A stretch of 64,000 bases of DNA, from NCBI RefSeq assembly GCF_000151315.2, contig NW_011887299.1, positions 345,939-409,938 on the forward strand, in the 5' to 3' direction. This stretch comes from Capsaspora owczarzaki ATCC 30864 (lineage: Eukaryota > Opisthokonta > Filasterea). The translations under genes were made by a program, and so were the position numbers. The notes below the pieces were generated by a model. The model was not told the origin of the DNA. It searched no databases and saw only the letters and a list, made by a program, of their open reading frames with translations. This document shows, piece after piece, positions 46,062-58,404 of the stretch; position 1 is the stretch's first letter, and each line of letters opens with the position of its first letter.

Positions 46062-48855
46062 TGGTCATCCGAGTCCGCCCGCTCGGCGCCGGCCAGGATG
46101 TCGGCCGCAGCTGCCTGCTCGTCTCTATCGGCGGCAAGAACATCATGTTTGACTGCGGCATGCACATGGGCTACAACGACGCGCGCCGATTCCCCGACTT
46201 TGCCTCGATCAAGCGAACCGGTCCATACACGGATGTGATTGACTGCGTGATTGTCAGGTAGCCGCACGTTCACTGAGCTCCAAATTGCACATTGAATTTT
46301 GCTTGTGATCATGCCTCGGTGCTCCGATCCGACCCCTGGACTGGACGGAGACTCTGCCGGCCTCCTCTTCCCTGATGGCGCTTCCATTGAGCTTTGAGTA
46401 CCTGCAACCCTGACCCCATATAACACCATCCCTATCACTGACACCAACTTGCACTAACTCATCCTAGCATCAGAAAGCCAACACGGACTTGCGATCAGAA
46501 CCTCACATTTTACGACAACTTTTGATTCTGGCGTTTGGTAGTCACTTCCATCTGGATCACTGTGGCGCCATCGTGCACTTTAGCGAAGTCTGCGGATACG
46601 ATGGACCCATCTACATGACCCATCCGACGAAAGCCATCTGTCCAATCCTGCTTGAAGACTATCGAAAGCTGACGGTCGAACGCAAGGGCGAAACCAATTT
46701 CTTTACATCTGCAAACATCAAGGCCTGCATGAAGAAGGTGATTGCAGTCAACCTGCACGAAAGCGTTCGCGTGGACGATGAGATTGAAATCAAGGTGAGC
46801 TGCACACGGTAGATTGAGAGAGGCTGTTTCTCGTTTCGCATCCGCAAATCAGAAAATCGTTCAAGATTCTCTGTTTCTCATCTTCCTCCTCCCCCCACCG
46901 CGTTCATTCTGCGCTACACCTTCTTCAGGCATACTATGCTGGCCACGTCCTCGGTGCTGCCATGTTCCACGTTCGGGTGGGCTCTGAATCAGTCGTGTAC
47001 ACTGGAGATTTCAACATGACACCCGATCGCCACCTCGGAGCAGCCTGGATTGATCGGTGTCGGCCCGATTTGTTAATCACCGAATCCACCTATGCCACAA
47101 CCATTCGAGACTCGAAACGCAATCGCGAAGGGGAGTTTCTAAGAAAGGTAAGCAGCACGACGATCATCAATCTACAGCTTTTCCGATTTCTCGCTCATTG
47201 TTTTGTTTTTTTGTTTCTTTCCAGATCCACGAGTGCGTCGAGCAAGGCGGAAAGGTTCTCATTCCAGTGTTTGCTCTGGGCCGTGCCCAAGAGTTGTGCA
47301 TCTTGGTCGAGACATACTGGGAGCGCCTGGGTCTGACCGTCCCCGTTTACTTTAGCGCCGGCCTGACCGCCAAAGCCAACAACTACTACAAGCTGTTCAT
47401 CACGTGGACCAACCAAAAGATCAAGCGCACGTTTGTCGAGCGCAACATGTTTGAGTTTAAACACATCAAGCCTTTCGACCGCGCCTTCTTGGACAATCCA
47501 GGGCCGATGGTCTTGTTTGCCACTCCGGGCATGTTGCATGCCGGCATGTCCCTTGACGCCTTCCGCAAGTGGGCACCCAACGACAAGAACATGGTGATTC
47601 TTCCAGGCTACTGCGTGGCAGGCACTGTCGGCAACAAGGTTCTCGCTGGTCACAAGCAAATCGAGATGCCCGACCGCGCTCGCACCGTCATTGATGTCCG
47701 ATTGTCGGTGCAAAACCTCTCATTCAGTGCGCACGCTGACGCGAAGGGCATTGTGCAGCTCATTCGACACGCCGAGCCGCGAAATGTCATGTTGGTGCAT
47801 GGAGAAAAGGCCAAAATGGCCTTCCTAAAAGCCAAGATCATCTCTGAGATTGGTATTCCCTGCTTTGATCCGGCAAACGGGGCGACAGTCACCATAGAGA
47901 CCGCCCATCCCATCAGTGTGAGCGTCCCGCCAAACTATGTCCTCGACAGCGTTCTAGATGCGACACGGCAACGCCGCAATGCAGCGGAGATGGGACTGCC
48001 CGACGAAGCAGCATCTGCATCACTGACGCCGCAGCAAGCACTCCGGCGAGATGCCGAGCGGGACGCTTCCGAGTTGCTAGAGGAGCTTTGTACGCTATTT
48101 GTTTTGTGCTGGTTTTAAGGCTCTCCTCGGCTAACATTATGTTGTGGTTTTGGTGGATTGTTACACAGATCGCTCCAAACGAGTTCGCTCTGTTCCAGGG
48201 CTGCCAATTCAATCAACTACGGTTCGCGGTGTGCTGGTCATGAAGGAGAATGAGGTACAGTTTTGTTGCATTCGCGCTGGCAGGGAAGGTCAGCTTCCCA
48301 GCACTCCATTCTGACACCTGACCATCTGACATTTGGTACCTCAGCCGTTGCGGTTGGTGCATGCAAGCGACGTTACGTCTCACGACAACACCGCCACCAG
48401 CGACGAGGTCGAGTTTCATCACAGCATTGCGCTGCTGTTTGTTAGCCAGATGCCGTTCGCAGCGATTGTCGAGTCACTCCGGGGAAGCCTGCAGGCGTAA
48501 GTCGCGGCCCTGTTGTGTGTCCCAAGCGACCTGTTGCTCACAACGATTGCGCTGCATCAAGCAGTCTGGACAGTGCCATTCTCGAGACATCGCCCGCGAA
48601 TGACACCGAAAAGCTCTCCTGGCTTGTATCCAATGCCATCAGAGTCTCTCTGAACGAGCATGACGTTGAAGTTTCGTGGACTGCAAAGGTGTGTTGAGAA
48701 TTCTGTTCAGCTGTGTGCTTTGTATGCGGCCTTTTGCTGACTGATACCTCTATTTTTGCTCGCAGCATCATACCTTGGGGGAGCGGGTCGCTCATATTTT
48801 AGCCGATGCGTTGGATGAGATGGCTGTCGAATGTGCCCAAATGTCGTCCTCGTAA
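46062..48855 (+). CDS. INTS11: Integrator complex subunit 11 (metallo-beta-lactamase/beta-CASP endonuclease)
   Basis: The nuclease of Integrator, which cleaves snRNA and paused nascent transcripts. Eight exons give about 660 residues. The start, [20 protein letters not shown], leads to the INTS11-specific [18 protein letters not shown]. The metal site SHFHLDHCG is formed across the intron at about 46258-46541, and the later metal residues lie in [12 protein letters not shown]. The beta-CASP part includes [34 protein letters not shown] and [12 protein letters not shown]-terminal exons (about 48170-48855) carry the less conserved dimerisation region. The MHMGY sequence separates it from CPSF73. 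It is convergent with the BtaA-like gene, with only 143 bp between the stops. Confidence 0.95.
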
Positions 48856-48998
48856 AATCTGTAAAATCTGAATTCTGAATTTTATTGCGCAGTCGAATAG
48901 CCCTCAAACTCTGCGCTCAAACCCCAATCCAGACCAAGCCTCAACTTGAAAATGTAGGCCAGGTGTAATTTCCCTCAACAGCAAGCGCCAACGACTGC

Positions 48999-49934
48999 TC
49001 AAGGAGAGCTCTTGGTAATCTCCTCGACATGGAACTGGCTGTAAAAGAACAAACGATCGTGCGAGTGAACCTGCTTGGCCAGCTCGGTGTGGGCGCTAAA
49101 GTAGGTGCGCAGACTGTCTGAAGGGCAGCGCGGCACAAACAGATTCCAGAATGCAAGACGACCGCCAACACGGAACTTGTTGGCAAACGCCAGGAAGAGG
49201 GCGTCGGCAGCTTCGGCACTCATGTACTCGAAAATGTCCGAGAGGTTGGCCTTTGAGAAGACCAAGGGCGTGGAGCCAGGGCTCGACTCGCCCGAAAGTT
49301 GTTCCTCGATGCTTCCCGTCACGACCTGCAATCGAGGCAGCAACGAGCGCATTCGCTCATAGTTGGACGGGCGCAGATAGGGCTGTGCCGTTTCAAAGGA
49401 TCCCTTGTACTCGCCGAGCAAAAAGACGTGCATGTACGGATTGTCCTTGAGCAGCTGTGTGGTGAGGAGCGAGCGGAACTTGTTCCAGATGTACGTCGAA
49501 ATGTCACCATCCTTGATGAAGCGCATCTGGGCCGGATCGCGCCCCTGACGCTTCAGCATGTCTTCGCCAAAATACCAACGGAACTTGCTCTCGACTTCTG
49601 GGTTGGACAGAATGTGCTGCTGGACCAGGGCCACCTGCTCGGCGAGGGTGGGAGCGTTGCAGATTGCCTCAATCACGGGAATGGGCACGAGCTTTTCCAA
49701 GTAGTCAGTGTGGAACGTGTCAAAGTACTTTTCCAGGCGGCCAGCCTTGACGATACTAGACTCGATCGTGGCGAGGTTGTGGTCCCAGTATTTCTGCAGA
49801 AAAGAGCAAATGTTTCAGTCGAAATCGACCTGTGTGTGGGGGTGCACGCCTTATTCGACTAAATTCATACCTGGGCGTACTCGCTCATGTTGCTGCGGAT
49901 GTGCTTGTAAATATCAACACTGCTCAATAGCAGG

Positions 49935-49965
<31 letters not shown>

Positions 49966-50975
49966 GCGGTTTGTGAGTTTCCAACGCGAATTGCACTACA
50001 ACAAAGAATCCGACACACACTTGCGCTTGGAACTCACCGCTCTTGACCAGTCGCTGGCGCAATGCCAATCAGCTTGACAAACGCCTCGTGCGGCACCATG
50101 TGAATGGCAGCAAGCTTGAGATCGAGGACTGCGTTCTGAGACGCGCTCATATCAATTGCAACTGTAACCACCCCCAGCGCGTTAGGACGTGAGCCTTCTT
50201 GCGATTGATTGATCTCTTTCAAGGGCTCAGTACATGATATATCATGAAAAAGGCTTACCAATCTTTTGCGGTTCCAAGAGCAGCAGGTTGAGCACATTGT
50301 CGCCAGAGCTGTACAAAATCCAAAGCAAAGCAAGTAGATTGTTTCGTGAGCTTTTTTGACTTTAATGTCTGAGTTATAGTGAGTATATTCCGAGTAAGTA
50401 TCGTTGAGTGCAAAACCATTGACTGAAACAACGTGAATCAAAAAAAGCCATCTGAAATGACAGCTGGAGATTTCACATTTGGTTTTTTGGGTTTTTTTTT
50501 TTTTTTTTTTTTTTTGATTTGGATTTGGATTTGAGTGAAGTTTGCATTGAGCAGCGAATGTTTTCTCGCTTCGTCTTTTGTCCTTCGTCCGAGTCGTCGC
50601 AAAAAGTGCAACAATGCGTTTGCTGCGTTTCCTTGATTTGTGAGTTGCATTTGTGACTGTTGCCTGCCTGCCTGCCGCGCGCGCGTGCAGTTGTCGCATT
50701 TTGCGGTTGAGGGGAGCGGAGATTGAACAAGTCCCAATCAAAGACGTCTCACTCCACGATGCATGATGGCCCCACTGTTTTGATCATCATCATCATCATC
50801 ATCATCACAAGAGAGAGAGAACGACTTGAATGTGCGCGTGCCTGGTGATGGAGAGGACGACGTCGTCCGGGCGAATGTCCAGGGAGCGCTCGAGCAGTTG
50901 GTGGTCTTCCCAGACGCGCGAGTAGCGAATCACAGAGAGATCGAGCAGCTTGGCCACTTCGCTTTCAAGCACCAT
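48999..50975 (-). CDS. BtaA-like 3-amino-3-carboxypropyltransferase (DUF3419)
   Basis: In bacteria, algae and fungi BtaA moves the 3-amino-3-carboxypropyl group of S-adenosylmethionine onto diacylglycerol, the first step to the betaine lipid DGTS. Five exons join: MVLESEVAKLLDLSVIRYSR and LDIRPDDVVLSITS, then SGDNVLNLLLLEPQKIVAID (the SAM-binding strand and acidic residue), MSASQNAVLDLKLAAIHMVP, DIYKHIRSNMSEYAQ and the large exon (about 49794-48999) with WYFGEDMLKRQGRDPAQMRF and ANLSDIFEYMSAEAADALF. The order matches DUF3419. No BtaB N-methyltransferase domain is fused or adjacent, unlike fungal and algal BTA1. Intron 1 appears to use a GC donor. A SAM-dependent role other than DGTS synthesis is possible. 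Confidence 0.85.
49936..49966. repeat. (GA)n microsatellite in BtaA-like gene intron
   Basis: About 15 GA units, lightly interrupted, between exons 3 and 4 of the BtaA-like gene. Confidence 0.8.
50488..50515. repeat. Poly(T) tract in first BtaA-like intron
   Basis: About 27 T residues within the roughly 530-bp intron of the BtaA-like gene. An (ATC)n run of about eight units lies at 50785-50808 near the donor. Confidence 0.85.
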
Positions 50976-51289
50976 GACTGATGACTGAGTGACGTGGAAA
51001 AGAACAAAAAAAATGAAGGAGTGAACAACAACAAGGTACTGTACTAACCAGTGAAAGTCAAATTGAGATGTGGAAGAAAACAATAAATTCATTGGATTTT
51101 TTTCGATGTGAAACACAGACAAAGAGAACGAAGGAAGAGAAAACAAACAGTCAAGCAAAACGGGGAGGTGGGGAGGTGAGTGGGGGTCAATGCGACCGTT
51201 GTTGTTAGGGTGATGTGAATGTCAAAAAACGGGGCTGGAGTGGGCGTAAAGTCCTTGCACGACGACGAACAGAAATCAACAAGCCGCGC

Positions 51290-51734
51290 TTACACGGCCG
51301 ATGAATCGTGGCGGGACAAAGACGCCGACTCTCCTCGCGCATCGAGGCCAAATCCAACATAGTTGGAATGGTCGGCAAACAAGGAAGCGTAGAGCGAAGC
51401 GGGAGACTGGTCGCGACGGAAACGCGCAACGAGCTCTTCAATCGCACGCTTGCGCATGTTTTGGGGGCGGAGGGATGGCTCTTGCAGCTGGCGTACGAGA
51501 CGGCAGACATTCATGGCGGTTTCGCGGACCATCGGAGCAAGGACGCGGCGACTGACAACCATGCCGTCAAGCAGCGGGCCCATGAGCGCGTCGCTGACCA
51601 CGCCAATGCGATACAGTCCGCATGGCAGCGGATGGACAAAGATGATGGCCTTGGTGTTGGGAGGATGGTGAGCGCCCGTGGCAAGCGCGGCCGCGAAGTG
51701 CGGCGAGGTGCGCGAGGTTGTCGACGCCCCCCGC

Positions 51735-51765
<31 letters not shown>

Positions 51766-54700
51766 GGTTGATGCGGCTGCCGAATCGTTCGAAGCGCTTG
51801 CAGATGCCGAGTACTGCGAATCGGCACCAGCACTAGTGGCGGAAGCATCGCTTGCCTGCTGTGACGGCAACGGTGGCCGGAATTCTCGCGAGAAGGATGG
51901 GTTGAGGGAGACCACGCCGCTTCGGCCAGCAGTGCCTGGTCCGTGGCCTGGTGCGCCAATCGCGGCATGTGGCATGCGAAGCTGCGTCACGCCGTCCACA
52001 ATGAATGGGAAGGTCAGCGAGTCGTCAAAGTCCTCGAGCCAAGCGACAATGACTTGGTCTCGCTCGACGCCGCGCCGAATCTTGTCAATGCTGACATTGA
52101 GACGTGTCGGTGGGTTGGCGCCGCCCGGCGTTGTGACCCGGGATGCCTGAGACTCTGAAACCGAGGCCGCGCTCACGAGTGGCTTTGGCGATGCAGCCAC
52201 CTGCTGGGCCTGGCTCGTCGATGCAGTCGAGGTCGACCGCGGGAGATTGACTCCGAAAAAGTTCACGCTGCCGTCAGCTCCGCTCGCGTCCTGTGTGGAG
52301 GGTACATGGAGGAACATGGAGGGCACACGGAAGACGACTTCCGTCAGAGGATCTGCGTAGTATGGGAATGTGTTGCAGCACTGCGCGGAAAGATCGGCCT
52401 TGGCGCCTGGATGCGTCGTAATGTTCACAGGCCAGCCCAGACCCTCCACAAAGGTCGCAAAGTCGTGGCTGCCCACATCGTTGCCGAGAATGTCTTCTTG
52501 CGTGTTCTGTCCGCTGTACACGTAGAGAACACTGACAGTATCAACATCGCGCTCGGGCAGGTGATCGAGCAGATCCAGCGCCTTGACAAACTCGGGGCTA
52601 ATTTCGCACTCGACCAGTCTCGGCGGCGCCATCGGTCCTCCAGTGAGCACCCGGTTCAAGGCGGACGGCCCAGAGACTGCGGCGTTATGCGTCGCAGTCG
52701 AGCTGTTGGCAGATTGTCCGCCAACGACCGCCTGGAGCGCACTCATCGTCACACCAGACACCAGCGTCGAGCCAGCACTGATGAACGAGGCCAGCTGGCT
52801 TCTTTCTTCGCGGTTGGATGGGAATTCGAGGTTGGACGCCGGTCCGACAGAATGCTGCACAACGCCAGAGCGCTGAATCGCCAAACCAGCCGAAACGCCC
52901 ATGGAGCCTCCAGAGAGTGTTCCATAGCCGCTGCCACCACCAGAGGCAAGGTTACCCGAAGCCGCGTTTGCACTTGCGGTGCCGGTGGCGTTGATCGCCA
53001 CGCCGCCAGCGCCACCAGCGCCACTGGCGCCACCAGCTCCTGTAGACGCGTCACTGCTTCCGCCGCCAACGCCAGGACCAACATTGACAGTCACAGATGT
53101 CTTTTCGGCATTTTGAGAGATGGCAACCACGAGGTCGGACACGGACTGGCTGATAATGTTCTCCACGTGCCATTGACCAAACTGGGAAAGCAGAATGCGG
53201 CCGGCTTGGAACTTGCTGGCCCCAGAGTACATGCTGGTCCGAGGAGGAGGCTTGAGGGACGTTTCGGGGTCTGGGAAGGGTGTCTGTAAAATGTCTAGAG
53301 TGTTGGCGTCTGCGCGGGACGCCTCGAGCGCAATTTGCTTGCTCAGGACCGAGTCTAACGCGTTTTGCAGGCCTTGGACCCAGGTACCGGCGACCAGCTC
53401 GGACATGCTCGGGACGAACGAGCTCAAAGGCTTGACAGCCAGGTCGATCTGTCCCGTGATGCCAACACGCCCGGTGGTCGGGTTTTCGTCTGCCGGATAC
53501 CAGGGACGCGGGTCAAAGACGACAGGAAGCATGTCTTCGGGGTCTGGGCGGTTGGCAGGCACGACGCCCTTGTCCGTGAGCGCGACTTGACGCGAAAGAT
53601 AGCGCAGTTCGACCGTCCACGAGTAACGGCCCGTGTGGTCGCGAGCGACGACTGTCACAGCCGGCGAGGACGACGGGGTGGGGCTCTCCATCAAGCACAA
53701 CAGCGTGCCGTTGTCAATGGCAAAGTAGCGCAAGTAACCTTCGAGACGAGGCTTCTTTTCGGCGGGAGAAGGGAGCCCCATTGACAGCCGCTGGTTGATC
53801 GGAGAAGAAGCACCGGAATGGAACGGCGAGCCTGGCTCGTTTGCCGAGAGCGCCTGGGACTGGCGCAGCTGGTCTCGCAGCCCGCGAAGCAGATCGCGCT
53901 CTCGCGCCAGGGTTGATAGACATGCTGGTCCGGAAGAGGCCGGGAAGTTGCCGACATGGTTGGCGAGATAGACGAGAAGCAGCTCGGCAGCGTCTTTGAC
54001 ACGGCGCGACGCCGGATGGGCCTTTTTGACTGTCTTGGCCATGCCAGGGGGCACAATCGAGACGCCGGCCACCAGCAAAGCAGTGGTGTCAGTGCCACCC
54101 TCCGCGCCGTCGGCTCGGGAGGCTTTGGCGAGTGATTGAGCCTCGTCGCCGTGCGCCTCAGGCACGCTCGGCCTGCGTTGTTCGCCATTTTGCTCTTGGG
54201 CCGCATTGTCCGAGGCCGTCGTCGGCTTGTGCGGCTCCACTTGGGCGGTGGTGGCTGGATTGGTAGCAGCGGCCGTCTTGTCCGCGCTGCCGCGACGGGA
54301 CCTGCTGGCAGAGTCATCGAAAGTGACGGTCGGCGGCGGGGGGTTTGGCTGCGGTCCGAACGGGGGCGGGATGAGAATTTGCTGCGGCGTCGGCGCCGAG
54401 GGGTATGGTGGGATAAAGTCCATTGTCGGGGGCACGACCAAGTTGATAAACCCGTTGTCGTCCGCCTCCCGCGACTGCTGGCCAGTGAGACCAAGCTCGA
54501 TAGCCTCAATCACGGCTTCGAGACACTGCCGATCGCGCATGAGCCACTGGTCGGTCAGAATCCACGCAATAACGCAGTGGTATGCAGCGACAATCATCGA
54601 GTGCAAATCGCGGGTGTGGCGCTGCGTTGGCTGGTTGGCCTGCTCCTCAATGTACCAGCAGAGAGTCAAGACCAAGTCACGAGCGAGGGTGGGGTCGCAT

Positions 54701-57492
54701 CCCTCCAGCTTGCGATGCAGCGATGCAGCGCTCGACAAGACGCCAAAGGCAGCGTGTGTAACATCGGGTGGCCACGAAAATTGTCGCAATTGTTGCAGAA
54801 TTGTGCGGAAGGCACGGGAGCCGACCAGTGGGTTGAGCTCAATGTCCTCGTACACAATCACAAGCATCGAATACAGCAGGATCTGCCAGTTGAGATTGTC
54901 CGTTTCGGTGTCGAGTGCGAGCAAAAACACTTCCACCGTGCGTTGCTTGAGCTGGACGAACGACAGGGGCTCAGAAAGTGGCATGGGCACGGATGCGTCT
55001 CGAGATATCGCAACGCCTGGAATCGAGTTGTATCGGCGGTTGATCTGAGGTTTTGTCGCCTCGCGCATGGACGTCCGCGTGGCCAATCCGGGCTGAGGCT
55101 CCTCCTGGCCCATGTCCTCGCTCGTCACGCGCGTATGCCACTGAGCAGAGGGCTTGCCAAGCGTCGGTGATATGGACGACGCTGAGGCCTTTGGCTGAGT
55201 GCTGCCGCTGCCTGCTTCCGTGTCGGAGGCGCCTGTGGTCAAATCGTCCAAGGACGTGCCGATGGCGTTCGAGTACGACCCTTGGCGCGCAGGCCGAGGC
55301 GGCGGCGGACTGCCATCGACCAAATCTAAGGTGACTTGAGGGTTGGGGCTGCGCGGCGAATCGCTGGAACCGATCGGTTGCAGGTCGGTGGCTTCGACGG
55401 CGAGCATGTGATCCCGGAGTTGGCTAAGCTGTTGCTGCTGCTCGACTTGGAGCAGCGAGAGCTGCTGTTGATGCAACGCCAGTGCGAGTTGCAGCGGGGT
55501 CTGCAAGCCCGATTCCGCCGAGAAGGCGGGCTCTGGGCTGAAGCTGGCGTCGCCTGGCGGAAGGCCAATGGCGCCAGACGTCACGGTGAAATCAAGCGCA
55601 GAGAGCTTAGCGCCCGAGCTGACCTTGGCGGCAATGGAGGGCGAGTTGCTGACTGCAGCGGCAATGGTGCTGGTTGGCTGCTGAATGGGGAGCTCCCAAA
55701 AGTGATATGGCAGGCTAACAATGGTGTTGAGCAGCTTGATGGAGGCGCGACGCAGCTCGTTCACGGGTGTATCGTGGAACACGGACATGCTTTGCTGCTG
55801 ACGAGGGCGCAGACACAGGATGGCTTCGATGGTGCCTAAAAAGGACGGCACGAGCATGCGGCAGCCCTCCAGCTCGAGTGGGAAGAGGCGTCCGCAATAC
55901 AGAATGATGGCCGTCTGGGCCAGCGAGTCTTGCCGAAGGCCGACCAGTAGCGCACAATAAAAGCGAGCCAGGTATTTTGGCAAAAACTGGTCTTCGGTTT
56001 GATATCGGAGCGAGTAGTGTTGTTGGTTGGTGAAAAGGCGACACAGTGCATAGTGTGCCTCCGCGCGGCCTTCTTCCAACCCGTTCGGCGCTGTGTGCGG
56101 GCTGAACACGGCGGCGAACAGCCAAGAGCCGAGCACATGCAAAATGCTGTTGCCCGATGGCCGCTTCCCCGCACGCGTGTCGTTCGGCGGTGGTGGTAGT
56201 GGCCGGACTTCATCGTCGGGAATAAATATTTCGACAAGCCGCGCAAGACCCTGCATGGCGCTAAGGAAGATTTTGGGATCGGCAATGTTGTTGGGGTCGT
56301 CGATCAAATGGAGCATGCGGTGCCATGACTGGATGACGCAATCGTCGGGCATGTCAATGACGCTTTGGAAGACAAGGCTGCCCTTGTGGTCGACGGTGAA
56401 GAACACGGACGCCGTCCCCTCGGTCTCGCCGTAAAGGATGCGCATCATGCGTTTTGTGAGTGCCTGGTTGGCCGCATTCCACACCGCGATGAGGCCCATT
56501 CGATGACGCCACTTGCAGCACATGACCTTGAACGAGGCCCACAGAGTGGGAGTGGGAAAGCACGAGGCACAGGCGCGCAGCCAAGAGTTAAAGATGGTGT
56601 TTAACAAACTGGGACAGAGCAGCTCGGCCAAGTCGCCCGAACGAGCCGGTTGCTGCAAGAGCGAATCGGCAATGCCAATCAGCGTCTTTAACAACACATC
56701 CCATGTGGCGGACGTCATTGTGTCGCCAATTGCGCGCAGGGCGTTCTGCACAATGTCAAGTGCCTTCAAGCAGAGCTCGGCGCGTTTGAAGGTGCTTTCC
56801 GGCTGGATTGTTTTCCGCGTCAAAAATAGTAGGCTAAAGTGTTTGAACATGATTTGGTAGTAGTGCTCTGGCGTGTCGAGGATGCAGGTTGGCACGGCGA
56901 CGGTCGGGTAGTTTGAGCGACCTGGTAGCCAATCCTTGTACAAGTCTATTGTCTTTGCAATCGTGTCGGCATCGTCCAGAGGCAGTGCAAGCGACGTTCC
57001 AGTCACCTCCAGGATGAATCGCAGGTGTGCGTGGCTCGTAATGCGCTGGTGCACTGGCGCTGGCGGGTGCGCGGGCACTGGCGGTATTGCGCCGTTGAGC
57101 ATGGTGGTGCCAAACGTCGGGTTGAGTGACGCGACGCCGCTCGCCCCGCTCCCACCAGCTGCCCCAGATCCTCCCGCCCCGGATCCCGCCCCACCAACCG
57201 CCGTGAGGGTTGCTGATGTGGACGGTGTTGGCTGTCCAGATGCAGCGCCCGATGATGCGATCGTACCCGTTCCGGCACCACCGAATCCTCCTGCCCCACC
57301 AGCTGTAGCAGCAGCAGCAGCAGCAGTTGCAGCAGCAGCAGCAGTACTCGCAGTGGTGGCAGACGCGAGCAGCACGTCGCGCGAGTGAATCAGATGGTTG
57401 ACGACCAGCGACGCAATGCCGCGCCGGGCCTCCCACGGGAACGGCGTCAGCACGTTGGTGTCTGTCGGAAGTGGCGATTTTTGTGAACACAT
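51290..57492 (-). CDS. RALGAPB: RalGAP beta-like protein (RALGAPB), large near-intronless gene
   Basis: A regulatory subunit of the Ral GTPase-activating complex, which acts upstream of exocyst and mTORC1 signalling. From 57492 (MCSQKSPLPTDTN) an open frame runs about 1,900 codons: an N-terminal helical region (PFPWEARRGIASLVVNHL, FILEVTGTSLALPLDD), Ala/Gly/Ser linkers, then a Rap/Ran-GAP-like domain (LPERDVDTVSVLYVYSGQN, FVEGLGWPVNITTHPG, FPYYADPLTEVVFRVPS, VAWLEDFDDSLTFPFIVD). The conserved end (KAIIFVHPLPCGLYRIGVV, PLLDGMVVSRRVLAPMVRET) lies in a different frame, entered just after a GCA repeat coding poly-Ala (about 51738-51770). A small intron or an indel must account for this. The lack of a clear Asn thumb and the overall match favour beta over alpha, but I cannot exclude RALGAPA. 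Its product could meet LAMTOR1 in nutrient signalling. Confidence 0.82.
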
Positions 57493-57576
57493 TGAACAAG
57501 AATTGAATTTGTCAGCTGTCAGTTTGAAACAACGAACGAAAGGTCGGAAAAACACGACGAAAAACGAAAACGAAGC

Positions 57577-57631
<55 letters not shown>

Positions 57632-58404
57632 CGAATTTCAATTGAGTTTGAGTTGCATTGAGTGGCGAGGGGAGAGGGGGAGGGGGGGGGGCCGCGATCG
57701 CTGTGCTTGGGCTGCTGCTAGAAGAGGGGAGAGGAGGAGAAGGTCTTTGTTCCAACAAGGAATCACAAAGCGATGGGGGGCGAAGATGAAAAAAACGAAA
57801 AAAAAAAAAGCGCTTTGGTTTTTGCATTGGGTTTTGCATTGAGGCTAGCATTGAGGCTGCATTGGCGTTGGACGACCCTCTTCGCTCAGAGGAGGTGGCT
57901 TCAAACGACTCAAAGCCACAGGATGAACATGAACACAAAAACAACGGCACTCAGTCCGCCTCAGAACGCGCCGAATCGCAGAAGGATTGCCTGTGGAGAG
58001 ATGACGCCCCTCTTGTCGCGCTCTCTCTCTGGGTCTTGCTTACCTTCATCGTGCTGGAGCAACCCGAGCTGGGCAATCCAGTCAAGGAACATTTGCCGCA
58101 GGGGGAGAGCGCGGAACGAAGCGTGCGGAGGCGAGGAATCGAAACGCTAGAGCTGCAGCAAAGAAGAAGAAGAAAAAATAAAAATCTAAGAAAATAGAGA
58201 AAAATAAAAATAGAAATGGACTGAGAAAATCAATTCTGAGATTGAGATTGAACGGATCGCGCAACAAAAAAACGCGCTCATTCGAGACAGCTACATTGAG
58301 AACTTTTGGTCGGTCGGCAACAAAACGATAGAAAACGAAAGCAACAACAAATAAAAAGAATAAATCATGAGGTGGAAAAGACTCGCTAGCTTCAGAAGAT
58401 CAAA
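57493..58404. other. Upstream region of RalGAP gene and 3' flank of P4-ATPase
   Basis: These 912 bp hold an A tract of about 52 bases at 57579-57630, G runs, and an open frame on the + strand (57862-58197) without recognisable homology or splice support. I treat the stretch as noncoding. Confidence 0.55.
57579..57630. repeat. Poly(A) homopolymer tract (about 52 A)
   Basis: The longest homopolymer in the window, about 90 bp upstream of the RalGAP start. Confidence 0.9.

Noticed and set aside
57862-58197. Possible small + strand gene upstream of the RalGAP gene
   Set aside because: A polar sequence with one hydrophobic stretch, no recognisable homologue, flanked by homopolymers and without splice or promoter support. 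It is more likely 5' flanking DNA.
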